Below the pieces are notes generated by a model that saw only the letters and a list, made by a program, of their open reading frames with translations, made no database searches and was not told where the DNA came from. 64,000 nucleotides of DNA from the NCBI RefSeq assembly GCF_015354505.1, contig NZ_JACAFP010000004.1:103497-167496 (forward strand), in the 5' to 3' direction. A program made the translations under genes and the position numbers. The stretch's first letter is position 1; every line of letters begins with the position of its first letter. This stretch comes from Microbacterium sp. UFMG61. Lineage in GTDB: Bacteria > Actinomycetota > Actinomycetes > Actinomycetales > Microbacteriaceae. Below, piece after piece: positions 44,421-53,396 of this stretch.

Positions 44421-47400
44421 CAGGCCGCTCCCCCCTTCGTTGCTTCCCGCACCACGGCGGTGGCGTCGATCGTGACGATGACCGGTCCCTTCGCCGATCC
44501 GAGCGCGCGGGCTCCGGAGCGGAACACGCCGTCGCCCGGGCTCGCGACATCGTCGACGACCGCGTCCAGTCCGTCCGTCGGCTGCGCGGCGAAGGCGATC
44601 GCCAGGGTCTCACGAGAGATGAGCTCCGCGTGGGCCGTCAGCGCCGCAGCGTCCTCCGGGGTCGCGTTGAGGGCCAGCACGATGCGATCGCTGACGTCGA
44701 GACCGGCGTTCTTGCGCGCCTCCTGCACGACTCGGATCGCGTCACGGGCGAGTCCTTCAGCCTCGAGTTCGGGCGTCGTCTGCGTGTCGAGCAGCACGAA
44801 TCCACCCGTCGGCACCAGGGCGAGCGCCTCGCCCTCCGGCCGTCCGGTCGTCTCGAACGCGAGCTCGTACTCGGCAGGCTCGAGCGCGATCCCGCCGGCG
44901 GTCACGACCCCGTCGGACTCCGACCAGTCGCCCGCCTTCGCGGCCTTGATCACCGTCTGCACGTTCTTGCCGAGTCGCGGACCGGCAGCGCGGGCGTTGA
45001 CGCTCAGGCGGTGACTGATACCGTACTCCCCTGCCGTCGTCTCCGACTGCTGCACGAGCTCCACGGACTTGACGTTGAGCTCCTCGCGCAGGATGTCCTC
45101 GAACTGGCCCAGCGTCGCCGCCAGCGGCGACACGACCGTGAGACGCGCGAGCGGCAGACGCACGCGCAGCTTCTCCTTCTTACGCAGGGCGTTGCCGACG
45201 CTCGAGAGCTCGCGCACGGCATCCATCGCATCGCGGATCTCGTCCGCCGCGGGGAATGCCGAGGCATCAGGCCAGTCCTGCAGGTGCACGCTGCGTCCAC
45301 CCGTGAGCCCCTGCCACACGCGCTCGCTGATGAGCGGCACGAGCGGAGCAGCGACGCGAGTCAGCGTCTCGAGCACGGTGTAGAGCGTGTCGAACGCGTC
45401 GGTGCTGGATCCTTCCCAGAACCGATCGCGCGAGCGGCGGATGTACCAGTTGGTGAGCACCTCGGCGAAGTCGCGCAGCCGCGCGGAGGCCGTGGTGGAG
45501 TCGAGTCCCTCGAGGTCGGCGCGCACCTCGCGCACGAGGTCGCCGAGACGGGCCAGGATGTAGCGGTCGAGAACGTCGGTCGAGTCCGTGCGCCAGGTCG
45601 CCTCGTATCCGCCGGGCTTCGCCGCGTTCGCATACGTGGCGAAGAAGTACCACGAGTTCCACAGCGGAAGCAGGAATTCGCGCACGCCCGAGCGGATGCC
45701 CTCCTCGGTCACCGCGAGGTTGCCTCCGCGGAGCACGGAGCTCGACATGAGGAACCAGCGCATCGCGTCGGAACCGTCCCGGTCGAGCACCTCGGAGACG
45801 TCCGGGTAGTTGCGCAGCGACTTCGACATCTTGTAGCCGTCGTTGCCGAGGACGATGCCGTGGCAGCTCACACCGGTGAACGCCGGGCGGTCGAACAGTG
45901 CGGTCGACAGCACGTGCATGACGTAGAACCATCCGCGGGTCTGCCCGATGTACTCGACGATGAAGTCGGCGGGCGCGTGCGTGTCGAACCACTCCTGGTT
46001 CTCGAACGGGTAGTGCACCTGCGCGTACGGCATCGACCCTGAGTCGAACCACACGTCGAAGACGTCTTCGATGCGGCGCATGGTGCTCGTGCCGGTCGGG
46101 TCGTCGGGGTTCGGACGGGTGAGGTCGTCGATGTACGGACGGTGCAGGTCGATCTCGCCCTCGGGGTTGCGCGGCAGCGTGCCGAAGTCGCGCTCGAGCT
46201 CCTCGAGCGAACCGTACGCGTCGACGCGCGGGTACTCGGGGTCATCGCTCTTCCAGATCGGGATCGGCGAGCCCCAGTAGCGGTTGCGGCTGATCGACCA
46301 ATCACGTGCGCCCTCGAGCCACTTGCCGAACTGGCCGTGCTTGACGTTGTCGGGCACCCAGGTGATCTGCTCGTTGTTCGCGAGCAGGTCGTCCTTGATG
46401 TCGGTGACGCGGATGAACCAGCTCGACACGGCCTTGTAGATCAGGGGGTTCCGGCACCGCCAGCAGTGCGGGTACGAGTGCACGTAGCTCTGCTCGCGCA
46501 GCAGGCGGCCCTCGGAGCGCAGCACGCGGATGAGAGGCGTGTTGGCGTCCATCCAGAGCTGGCCGGCGACGTCGGTGACGTTCGGGAGGAACTTTCCACC
46601 GTCGTCGAGAGACAGGATCGTCGGGATGCCGGCGGCCCCTGCCACTCGCTGGTCGTCCTCACCATACGCCGGAGCCTGGTGGACGATGCCGGTGCCGTCG
46701 CTGACGGTGACGTAGTCGTCGACGAGGATCCGCCAGGCGTTCTCGGTGCCGTAGGTCTCGGTGTCGGCGTAGTAGTCGAAGAGCCGGTCGTACGTGACGT
46801 CCTGCAGGTCGGCACCGCGCACGGTGGCGTCGACCGCGGCGAGCGCGTCATCGACGCTCTCGTAGCCGAGGTCCTTGACATAGCCGCCGAGCAGTTCGCG
46901 GGCGAGGAGGTAGCGGTGCGCCGACGCCTCGATCGCGGCATCGGTGGTCCCTGCCGCCGCGTGCACATCGGCGGCTCCGTTCGGGCCGGCAGGGAGGACG
47001 ACGTACTCGATGTCGGGTCCGACGGCGAGCGCGAGGTTGGTCGGCAGGGTCCAGGGCGTGGTCGTCCAGGCGAGCGCGCGCACAGCGGTGAGCCCGAGGG
47101 CTTCGGCCTTGGCACCGGTCAGCGGGAACGTGACGGTGACCGACGGGTCCTGACGGTTCTGATAGACGTCGTCGTCCATGCGCAGCTCGTGCGCCGACAG
47201 CGGCGTCTCGTCACGCCAGCAGTAGGGCAGCACGCGGTAGCCCTCGTAGGCGAGACCCTTGTCGTACAGGGTCTTGAACGCCCAGAGCACGCTCTCCATG
47301 TACCCGAGGTCGAGGGTCTTGTAGCCGCGCTCGAAGTCGACCCAGCGAGCCTGACGCGTGACGTAGTCCTGCCACTCGTGCGTGTACTTGAGAACCGAGT

Positions 47401-47818
47401 CCTTCGCCTTCGCGTTGAAGACGTCGATGCCCATGGACTCGATCTGGCTCTTCTCGGTGATGCCGAGCTGCTTCATCGCCTCGAGCTCGGCGGGCAGACC
47501 GTGCGTGTCCCACCCGAACACCCGGTCGACCTTCTTGCCGATCATGGTCTGGAAGCGCGGGAAGACATCCTTCGCGTAACCGGTCAGCAGGTGCCCGTAG
47601 TGCGGCAGGCCGTTGGCGAACGGCGGTCCGTCGTAGAACACCCACTCGTCGTTGCCCTCACGCTGCTCGATCGAGGCGCGGAAGGTCTGGTCGGTCTCCC
47701 AGAAGTCGAGCACGTCGCGCTCGATCTCGGGGAACCGAGGGCTCGGGGCGACGCTCTGGGATGCTGAGCTCGTCGAAGCGTCGGCGGCGGGGCCGAAGGA
47801 GGAACGCGGGTAGGTCAT
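44420..47818 (-). CDS. ileS: Isoleucyl-tRNA synthetase
   Basis: A 1132-residue class I synthetase charging tRNA-Ile. HIGH motif in [16 protein letters not shown] (about 65), W-rich catalytic blocks, CP1 editing domain ([17 protein letters not shown], about 270), KMSKS loop [11 protein letters not shown] (about 660) and a C-terminal domain with an Ala/Val-rich DUF5915-type end (the long form of actinobacteria, archaea and eukaryotes, usually mupirocin-tolerant). ATG 47818 follows a T-box leader. Heads the ileS-folC-DUF4233-ndk unit. Confidence 0.97.
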   Translation of the reverse strand: MTYPRSSFGPAADASTSSASQSVAPSPRFPEIERDVLDFWETDQTFRASIEQREGNDEWVFYDGPPFANGLPHYGHLLTGYAKDVFPRFQTMIGKKVDRVFGWDTHGLPAELEAMKQLGITEKSQIESMGIDVFNAKAKDSVLKYTHEWQDYVTRQARWVDFERGYKTLDLGYMESVLWAFKTLYDKGLAYEGYRVLPYCWRDETPLSAHELRMDDDVYQNRQDPSVTVTFPLTGAKAEALGLTAVRALAWTTTPWTLPTNLALAVGPDIEYVVLPAGPNGAADVHAAAGTTDAAIEASAHRYLLARELLGGYVKDLGYESVDDALAAVDATVRGADLQDVTYDRLFDYYADTETYGTENAWRILVDDYVTVSDGTGIVHQAPAYGEDDQRVAGAAGIPTILSLDDGGKFLPNVTDVAGQLWMDANTPLIRVLRSEGRLLREQSYVHSYPHCWRCRNPLIYKAVSSWFIRVTDIKDDLLANNEQITWVPDNVKHGQFGKWLEGARDWSISRNRYWGSPIPIWKSDDPEYPRVDAYGSLEELERDFGTLPRNPEGEIDLHRPYIDDLTRPNPDDPTGTSTMRRIEDVFDVWFDSGSMPYAQVHYPFENQEWFDTHAPADFIVEYIGQTRGWFYVMHVLSTALFDRPAFTGVSCHGIVLGNDGYKMSKSLRNYPDVSEVLDRDGSDAMRWFLMSSSVLRGGNLAVTEEGIRSGVREFLLPLWNSWYFFATYANAAKPGGYEATWRTDSTDVLDRYILARLGDLVREVRADLEGLDSTTASARLRDFAEVLTNWYIRRSRDRFWEGSSTDAFDTLYTVLETLTRVAAPLVPLISERVWQGLTGGRSVHLQDWPDASAFPAADEIRDAMDAVRELSSVGNALRKKEKLRVRLPLARLTVVSPLAATLGQFEDILREELNVKSVELVQQSETTAGEYGISHRLSVNARAAGPRLGKNVQTVIKAAKAGDWSESDGVVTAGGIALEPAEYELAFETTGRPEGEALALVPTGGFVLLDTQTTPELEAEGLARDAIRVVQEARKNAGLDVSDRIVLALNATPEDAAALTAHAELISRETLAIAFAAQPTDGLDAVVDDVASPGDGVFRSGARALGSAKGPVIVTIDATAVVREATKGGAA

Positions 47819-48041
47819 GTCGTCTCGCAGGAGTCGTGGCGGATGCTGCTGCGAGGACGATCCGTCCGGCTTGTCGTTCCGGGGACCGCGGTACCACCTC
47901 GCGTGCCGCGCCTCACGGCGGGACCACTCTCACTGCGGCTGTGACGGGCCTGCCCCGCTCGGTTCTACTTACCCCCGCCTGCACTGAGCCTGCCGAAGTG
48001 TTCTTCCGAGAGCTCCCCGGTGATATCGGATCACAGCTCGT
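47819..48041 (-). promoter_or_regulatory. ileS T-box leader (ultrashort stem I type)
   Basis: The core GGTGGTACCGCGG lies at 47898-47886 on the minus strand, the T-box bulge that pairs with the uncharged tRNA acceptor end. Near the 5' end GAGCT (48039-48035) and AGCTC (48014-48010) enclose a GTGAT/ATCAC hairpin, a very short stem I; an ATC isoleucine specifier is available at 48024-48022. AAGTAGAACCGAGCGGG follows at about 47970-47954. Actinobacterial ileS T-boxes of this kind control translation rather than termination, and I see no T run before the start codon. High free tRNA-Ile should raise expression. Confidence 0.85.
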
Positions 48042-48047
48042 ACGTCC

Positions 48048-48053
48048 ATTGTA
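48048..48053 (-). promoter_or_regulatory. -10 box TACAAT of the ileS T-box transcript
   Basis: TACAAT preceded by GCG; transcription would start near 48041, right before stem I. TTGACG sits only 2 nt upstream of it, so it is not its -35. Confidence 0.5.
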
Positions 48054-48098
48054 CGCGTCAACCGGAAACACCGTAGGCGGTTCGCCCGCGCCGCACCC

Positions 48099-48980
48099 TC
48101 ACTCCACGAGGAAGTGCACGGCTGCGGCCGCCATCGCGACCTGATCGTGATCGACGCCGTCGACCTCGTGCATCTCCCACCGGAGAGCCACGTCCTCGCG
48201 AGCCGACGCGCGCAGCGCCCGATCGAAGAACTCCCTGCCGCGTTCGAGACGTGTGTCCCCCTGTGCCCGCGCCTCATCGTCCCGCCGCAGGTTCTTGGTC
48301 CCGACGTCATCGGTTCCGAGCAGGATGACCAGGTGCCGACCGAAGGCCGCGGAGGCATCGAACTGAGGGGCGTCGCCGCCGAGACCGAAGGGGAATCGTG
48401 CCGACTCGTCCGGCATGGTGTACCACCCCGCGTTGGCGGCCACGGCGACATTCACGGGAGCGTGCGGCACGAACTCCACGTATCGATGCACGAACTGCGC
48501 ACCCGCAGAGTGCCCGAAGATCGAGAATCCTGCCTGCTCGCCACCGATCCTCGCGCGTACGCTCTCGAAGAGCGGCTCGATGTATCCGTACGCCCCGTCG
48601 AGCACGCGCGAGTCGTCGTCGTTGTCGCCATCGGTGTCGGCGAGACCGCCGAGGTTGTACCCCTCGGCATCGGGGAAGTCGTCATCGCTGAACCGCGGCG
48701 CCACCACCACCACATCGCGGTCCCGCACGAGTTCGGTCCAGGTGTTCCGGTACTCGGCGGCATTGCGCTCGACCCCGTGCATCACGACGATGATCGTCGC
48801 CTCCTCGGTCGCACGGGCTCCCGTGACGTAATACACCGGGATCGACTCCCGCCCCTCGATGCGGAGCTCGAACTTGCCGCTGCCGAGCAGCCCGGAAGCC
48901 GGCGGCGACGGAGAACAGGCGGCGAGCGCGCCGGACAGCACGAGTGCCATGATGATCAGGATCCCCCACCGTCGGCGCAT
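48099..48980 (-). CDS. Exported alpha/beta-hydrolase lipoprotein
   Basis: A 293-residue lipoprotein: MRRRW start, hydrophobic run, lipobox LSGALAAC with Cys22. The mature part is an alpha/beta hydrolase of the poly(3-hydroxybutyrate)-depolymerase/PET-hydrolase-like type: IIVVMHGVERNAAEYRNTW (oxyanion HG, about 64-82), nucleophile in FSIFGHSAGAQFVHRY (Ser about residue 157), acid in ILLGTDDVG and histidine in VDGVDHDQV. An aspartate-rich insert DTDGDNDDDSR (about 115) may bind calcium. ATG 48980 shares one base with the CapA stop (TGATG); last gene of the four-gene unit. Substrate unknown; a polymer, ester or lipid outside the cell is possible. Confidence 0.88.
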   Translation of the reverse strand: MRRRWGILIIMALVLSGALAACSPSPPASGLLGSGKFELRIEGRESIPVYYVTGARATEEATIIVVMHGVERNAAEYRNTWTELVRDRDVVVVAPRFSDDDFPDAEGYNLGGLADTDGDNDDDSRVLDGAYGYIEPLFESVRARIGGEQAGFSIFGHSAGAQFVHRYVEFVPHAPVNVAVAANAGWYTMPDESARFPFGLGGDAPQFDASAAFGRHLVILLGTDDVGTKNLRRDDEARAQGDTRLERGREFFDRALRASAREDVALRWEMHEVDGVDHDQVAMAAAAVHFLVE

Positions 48981-50134
48981 CAGAAGCGCAGCACCGCGTG
49001 ATCCGCGCGCCAGGTCACGGAATCGCCGATGATGGCTTTCGCCGTCGCAAGCTCGCCTTCCGGCAGCGGGCGAGCGACGTAGTCGACGATCTTGTTGTCC
49101 GTCTCGATCACGCGGAGAGTGATCGAGCCGACCCCGCTCTGGTTCCAGCGCAGGCCGACGATCGCCCCGAGACCCGGTTTGCCGTAGCTCGCGAAGCGCC
49201 CCGGAGCTCCGAACACGAAGTTGCCGATCCCGTAGACCACCGGAACACCGCCGACCATCTCGACCGCCTGCAGGGTATGCGATCCACTGCCTATCACGGC
49301 GTCATAGCCGGCGTCGGCGAAGACCCCTGCCCAGTAGCGCTGCTGCGCGTTGACGTCTTCGTAGTTGTTCCCCCAGTGCACGAAGGCCACCACCTTGTCG
49401 GCGCCGTTGTCCCGCGCCGCGCGCAGCACCTGCTCGACGCGATCCAGACGGAGAGGAACCATACCGGGCGTCGTCTCGGTGCTGCGATGGAGCGCGCCGA
49501 AGTCCTCGCCGAACGACACCACGGCCACATTGAGCTGCTCAGAACGCACGAGCAGCGGCATCGACGCCTCGGCTCTGGTCGCACCGGCTCCGAACGCGGC
49601 GAGTCCGCCCTCGCCCGCATGGCGGATCGTGTCGTCGAGTCCCGCTCCGCCTCGGTCCATCGCGTGGTTGTTGCCGAGGTTCACAGCGTCCACTCCGATC
49701 TCGCGCAGTGCGGAGAGATGGGCGGGATCGCTGGCGTAGGTGTACTTCGCTCCCGGGTTGGCCGGCGTCTGGATCGTCGTGAACGGAACCTCCGCGTTGA
49801 CGATCGTGTAGTCGAAGCCGTCCAACAGCGGTGCGACCCCCGCCAGCAGCGGTGCCGCGCCGGATGCCGCGAGCTTCTCTTCGGAGCCGTCGCCGAACAT
49901 CGTGTCCCCGGCGAACCCGAGATCGAGGACACCGTCGTCGAGCGCCGGCGCCTCTGCCGCGACGACCGGCGGGGGTTCCGGAGTGGCGAACGCCAGCTGG
50001 CTGCCGAGCAGCCCCGCAGAGCCGACCGCGAGCACGAGGCTCCCCCCGATCAGACGGCGGTCTCGCCGGAGGTTGCGTCCTGCACGGCGCCTTCGCGTCC
50101 TGCGACGGGTCGTCATCATGCGCTCGCCGTCCAT
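48980..50134 (-). CDS. CapA-like metallophosphoesterase-fold protein (poly-gamma-glutamate synthesis family)
   Basis: A 384-residue exported protein: very basic N-terminus ([18 protein letters not shown]) then one hydrophobic segment LIGGSLVLAVGSAGLLGS (about 29-46), anchor or signal. The CapA/PGA_cap (PF09587) domain shows LDLGFAGDTMFGDG (about 72), TIVNAEVPFT (about 115), VNLGNNHAMDRGG (about 150), FVHWGNNYED (about 245) and DAVIGSGSHTLQ (about 275), including the Asp/Asn/His metal ligands. CapA family members act in poly-gamma-glutamate capsules or as phosphodiesterases. No pgsB/pgsC genes are near, so a capsule role is unproven. The start at 50134 has GAGGAG at ideal spacing and overlaps the ABC gene by 19 nt. 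Confidence 0.9.
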   Translation of the reverse strand: MDGERMMTTRRRTRRRRAGRNLRRDRRLIGGSLVLAVGSAGLLGSQLAFATPEPPPVVAAEAPALDDGVLDLGFAGDTMFGDGSEEKLAASGAAPLLAGVAPLLDGFDYTIVNAEVPFTTIQTPANPGAKYTYASDPAHLSALREIGVDAVNLGNNHAMDRGGAGLDDTIRHAGEGGLAAFGAGATRAEASMPLLVRSEQLNVAVVSFGEDFGALHRSTETTPGMVPLRLDRVEQVLRAARDNGADKVVAFVHWGNNYEDVNAQQRYWAGVFADAGYDAVIGSGSHTLQAVEMVGGVPVVYGIGNFVFGAPGRFASYGKPGLGAIVGLRWNQSGVGSITLRVIETDNKIVDYVARPLPEGELATAKAIIGDSVTWRADHAVLRF

Positions 50135-51891
50135 CTCTTGCTCCTCGCGTTTCGGTTGCGCCAGAGGTGATCTCGATACTCCTCGCCGGTGAGCGTCGTC
50201 GCCGTGCCGTCCTCCTCCATCACCCAGATGGTGTCGGCCAGCGAGAGCGCATCGGGGTCTTGCGTGACCATCAGCACGGTTCCCCGGTGACGCAGGATGG
50301 CTTCGCGCGCGAGAGACCGCGCCTCGGCGCCCATTCCGGCCAGTGGTTCGTCCAGAAGCAGGATGCGGGGCGTCCCCATCATGGCCCGGGCGAGCGCTAC
50401 CAGCTGGCGATCGCCGGCGGGGAGATTCGCTCCGCCCTCCATGACCCAGCCCATGACCCCCTGGTCATCGTGGCGCCTGAGCGCGTCGTCGAGCCCGAGC
50501 GTCTTCACGATCCTCTGAACCTCACCAGGGGCGACCCCGCGATCGGCATACGTCAGATTGCGCAGCACGGTTCCGCGCAGCAGAGGAAGATCCGGCCCCG
50601 CGACGCCCATCATCGACCCGATCGACGACGGTGCCGTGTCCGACAGTGGCTGTCCGTCGATCACGACGCCACCCGAGGTCGGCTCCACCATTCGGGTGAG
50701 CACGTCGAGCACGGCCGACTTGCCTGCGCCGGACGGACCGGTGATGGCGATGAACTCCCCACGGTCGGCCACGGCAGCGAACCCGGCCAGGGCGCCGGGA
50801 ACCGTGACGTCGACGAACTCGATGCGCCCGCCCCTGACCACCAACGGCGGCTTCGACTCCTCCTCGATACCACGACTGGAGCTGGTCAGGAAGTCCACGA
50901 CCTTCTGCCGTGAGATCAATCCCCGATGCCAGTAGTCGTGAGCGAGACCCAGTGTGCGCACGGGACGTGCGAGATAGCGGGCGAGCAGGACTCCGACGAC
51001 GACGCCGCCCACGGTCGTCGCCCCGCGCTGGACCTGAATGACACCGATGGCGAGGACGGCCACCACGCTCATCAGCGACGTGGCCGCAGATATGCCCCGC
51101 AGGCGGCCTCTCAGTCCGGCGACCCGGGAGAGCGAGACCGTGAGCGCGTCGTTCTGGCGGGACAGTCGACGGAACTCGCCGCGCACACGACCTGATACCT
51201 GACTGACACGGATGGCATTGATCTGCTCGTCGACCGTGCTCATGAGCGACGACCTGCGCCGCCGCATCGATCGAGTCGCATCGCGCATCGACCGTCCGAG
51301 ACTGAGCGACAGAGCCGCGCCCGACGCGAGCACGCTGACGACCGCGAGCGCGAGCCACAGGTCCAGCACGACGAGCACACCGAGTGCAGCGATGAGCACG
51401 ATGGCGGCCGAGAGCCCCTCGAGGAGTCCGCGGCTCATCCACATGCGCAGCATCGACAGATCTCCGGTGAGACGCAGCAGGAGTCCCCCGCGAGCTCGAT
51501 GCCGCAGATGCTCGGGTCGCATGCGCTGGAGGTGCGCATACATCTCCATCCGCAACCTCCGCACGACGTCGTAACCTGCGCGCTCCGCCCAGGTGAACTC
51601 CCAGGACCGAGCCAGGCCCAACAGGATGGCGGCCCCGGCGAGCGCCGCGCAGAACCAGAGCGACTGCTGATACGTCGCCTCGGCGGCGTCGCCGACGCCC
51701 GCGGGAACGAGCTGATCGACCACGAGCCGGGTGATCAGGATGAAGTCGACCAGCAGAGCAGCCTGCAGGAAGCCCAGCAGACCGACCACGAGGAAGTCTC
51801 GGCGGCGCAGTCGGAACAGGGGTCGGAGACGCCGCGGGGCCGATCCACCCGCGGCATCCATCTCATCGATGTCATCGATCTCCATCGTCAT
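50116..51891 (-). CDS. ABC exporter (fused permease-ATPase) with degenerate ATP-site motifs
   Basis: A 591-residue half-transporter of the type I exporter (MsbA-like) group. Six membrane helices fill about 25-320; the ATPase follows with Walker A GPSGAGKS (Lys391) and Walker B ILLLDEPLAGMG. Several catalytic motifs differ: the signature is LPAGDRQLVAL instead of LSGGQ, and the H-loop position reads VTQDPDA with Gln for His. Such sites are usually poor ATPases, so it might work as a heterodimer or as a slow transporter. No peptidase C39 domain. ATG 51891 overlaps the NTPase stop (ATGA). Substrate likely made or handled by the neighbours; unknown. Confidence 0.9.
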   Translation of the reverse strand: MTMEIDDIDEMDAAGGSAPRRLRPLFRLRRRDFLVVGLLGFLQAALLVDFILITRLVVDQLVPAGVGDAAEATYQQSLWFCAALAGAAILLGLARSWEFTWAERAGYDVVRRLRMEMYAHLQRMRPEHLRHRARGGLLLRLTGDLSMLRMWMSRGLLEGLSAAIVLIAALGVLVVLDLWLALAVVSVLASGAALSLSLGRSMRDATRSMRRRRSSLMSTVDEQINAIRVSQVSGRVRGEFRRLSRQNDALTVSLSRVAGLRGRLRGISAATSLMSVVAVLAIGVIQVQRGATTVGGVVVGVLLARYLARPVRTLGLAHDYWHRGLISRQKVVDFLTSSSRGIEEESKPPLVVRGGRIEFVDVTVPGALAGFAAVADRGEFIAITGPSGAGKSAVLDVLTRMVEPTSGGVVIDGQPLSDTAPSSIGSMMGVAGPDLPLLRGTVLRNLTYADRGVAPGEVQRIVKTLGLDDALRRHDDQGVMGWVMEGGANLPAGDRQLVALARAMMGTPRILLLDEPLAGMGAEARSLAREAILRHRGTVLMVTQDPDALSLADTIWVMEEDGTATTLTGEEYRDHLWRNRNARSKRWTASA

Positions 51892-53123
51892 GAGAGCACC
51901 ATCGACGATGCGCGAACATGCTCGATAAGTTCGCGCGAATCGACGAACCCGCCCCGACGACCTCCCAGTTCGGTGGCCTGGGCGCTCCGCGTCATCTCCG
52001 ACACGTTCGCGAGGCCGTCGAGGTCGATCGGCCATGCGGGCTGCGGCAGCGGCATCGGCGGGCTCATCAGGGCGGGATCGATGCCCAGCACCGGTGCGAC
52101 GAGATCGGGATTCTCGAGCTCCGGAATCCCCCAGATCGGGAGGCCGAGTTCCTCAGCGGCCTCCTGCATGGCGAGCGGCGATTTCGTCAGAGTGCCCGAC
52201 AACGCGACGACGTCGAAGCCGTGCTCCGTCAGCGATCGAAGGCCCTGCGCCGCTCCCATCGCATCGGATGCCGCCAGCACGACGCCGTCTATGAGTTCGT
52301 GCACGACCGCCGATTCCAGCAGGCTCTTGTTGTCGCGTTGGAAGACCCCGTCGGCGATCTCGACGAAGTTCACCCGACTTCCGCCGAGGGAGAGGTTGGC
52401 CACCAGCTGCGTCATCACCTCTTCGAGCACGGACGTGGGCTGTCGGAAGGATGACGCGAGTCCTGCGTCCGTGAAGTCGAGCATCATGTGCGCTCCGGCG
52501 TCGAGCATGACCCAGTAATCGTTGCCCGATCCGGTGCCCGTCACCTTCGTGACCCCCGGTCGCATCCCGACCTTCGACAGCCCGTGCGCCATGTAGTGGA
52601 TCGTCGTCGTCTTGCCCGCATTCATCGAGGTGCCCAGCACGCCGATCGTGCGCGGTCTCTCGGCGGGTGGCGTCAACGTCGGCAATCGGAAGTCGGCGAC
52701 GTTGAGCGGTCGACCTGCCTCATCGCCGATGAGCCCGATCGGCACGATGTCCGTGGCCGCCCGCACCGATCTGCTCCGAGAGATCGCCGCAGACGCGATA
52801 CCTCCGCTCGCGACGAGGTTGACCGGCCCCAGGTGCCTGGGCACGTAGGACTCGAACTGATCCGTCGCGTAGCGGTCCGCGTAGGCGACGATGATCAGAT
52901 CGCCGACGTGCAGCAGGCTGCGACGACCGTGCGGCTGCTCGACGTGGCGATGGTGGCCGAGCCTCTCGATGCGGGCGACGACCACATCGCCCGAACGCGG
53001 ACGGATCGCACCCCCGACGAGCGTCCGCATCGACTCGAGCGGAACGCGTCGAGTCGCGAACGACTGCTTCGCGGTGATGCGCATCTCGTGCGGCAGAATC
53101 CGCACCCAGGTCTCGCGCCTCAT
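51888..53123 (-). CDS. P-loop NTPase, DUF1611-like
   Basis: A 411-residue cytoplasmic protein. Residues 1-140 form a beta-rich N-terminal domain (GDVVVARIERLGHHRHVE, GDLIIVAYADRYATDQFE); from about 158 a Rossmann/P-loop domain begins with Walker A VLGTSMNAGKTTT (Lys171), then GVTKVTGTGSGNDYW, NFVEIADGVFQRDN and VVLAASDAMGAA. The shape is that of dethiobiotin-synthetase-like NTPases and DUF1611; one DUF1611 family, DgcN, is a D-glutamate N-acetyltransferase in Pseudoalteromonas, but I cannot tell whether this protein does that. ATG 53123 has ribosome site AGGGGAG and lies in an ATGA overlap with an upstream frame. First clear gene of the 48.1-53.1 kb unit. Confidence 0.85.
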   Translation of the reverse strand: MRRETWVRILPHEMRITAKQSFATRRVPLESMRTLVGGAIRPRSGDVVVARIERLGHHRHVEQPHGRRSLLHVGDLIIVAYADRYATDQFESYVPRHLGPVNLVASGGIASAAISRSRSVRAATDIVPIGLIGDEAGRPLNVADFRLPTLTPPAERPRTIGVLGTSMNAGKTTTIHYMAHGLSKVGMRPGVTKVTGTGSGNDYWVMLDAGAHMMLDFTDAGLASSFRQPTSVLEEVMTQLVANLSLGGSRVNFVEIADGVFQRDNKSLLESAVVHELIDGVVLAASDAMGAAQGLRSLTEHGFDVVALSGTLTKSPLAMQEAAEELGLPIWGIPELENPDLVAPVLGIDPALMSPPMPLPQPAWPIDLDGLANVSEMTRSAQATELGGRRGGFVDSRELIEHVRASSMVLS

Positions 53124-53133
53124 GGTCTCCCCT

Positions 53134-53208
53134 TCAGAATTTCGAGGAGATGGGCCGTTCGCCACCGGGCGCGATCGATGCACCCGTCCTGCTGTCGTGT
53201 CGAGTCAT
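53134..53208 (-). CDS. Possible 24-residue peptide ORF before the NTPase operon
   Basis: ATG 53208 opens a 24-codon frame (MTRHDSRTGASIAPGGERP, then ISSKF) that ends 10 nt before the NTPase start, with the NTPase ribosome site directly after its stop. It could be a leader peptide or the precursor of a modified peptide. Its own ribosome site is poor (GGAG touching the ATG). The rest of 53209-53384 holds no supported gene. Confidence 0.25.
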   Translation of the reverse strand: MTRHDSRTGASIAPGGERPISSKF

Positions 53209-53384
53209 CTCCGTACCCACAGGCGATACTCACGAACGACGTCGAGGTGACATGCCCCAGCCGCCACTTCCCCAAATCCCCAGATTGGTCAGCAACGTTA
53301 CTCCCCACTCGGGCCCCCGATTCGACGAAAGCGCCGAAACCGGAGCGCGCATTCCGGCATTCCGTTCCTGTGCCCGGAAAACGG

Positions 53385-53390
53385 TAGCCT
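53385..53390 (+). promoter_or_regulatory. -10 box TAGCCT of the beta-helix protein gene
   Basis: TAGCCT, spacer CCGAGC, ATG at 53397; leaderless geometry. Confidence 0.5.
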
Positions 53391-53396
53391 CCGAGC

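Noticed and set aside
48048-48059. TTGACG next to TACAAT as a matched promoter pair before ileS
   Set aside because: Only 2 nt lie between them; they cannot serve as -35 and -10 of one promoter.
48980-50134. Naming the CapA-like gene as a capsule (poly-gamma-glutamate) gene
   Set aside because: No pgsB/capB or pgsC/capC homologue is in the window, so only the family name is justified.
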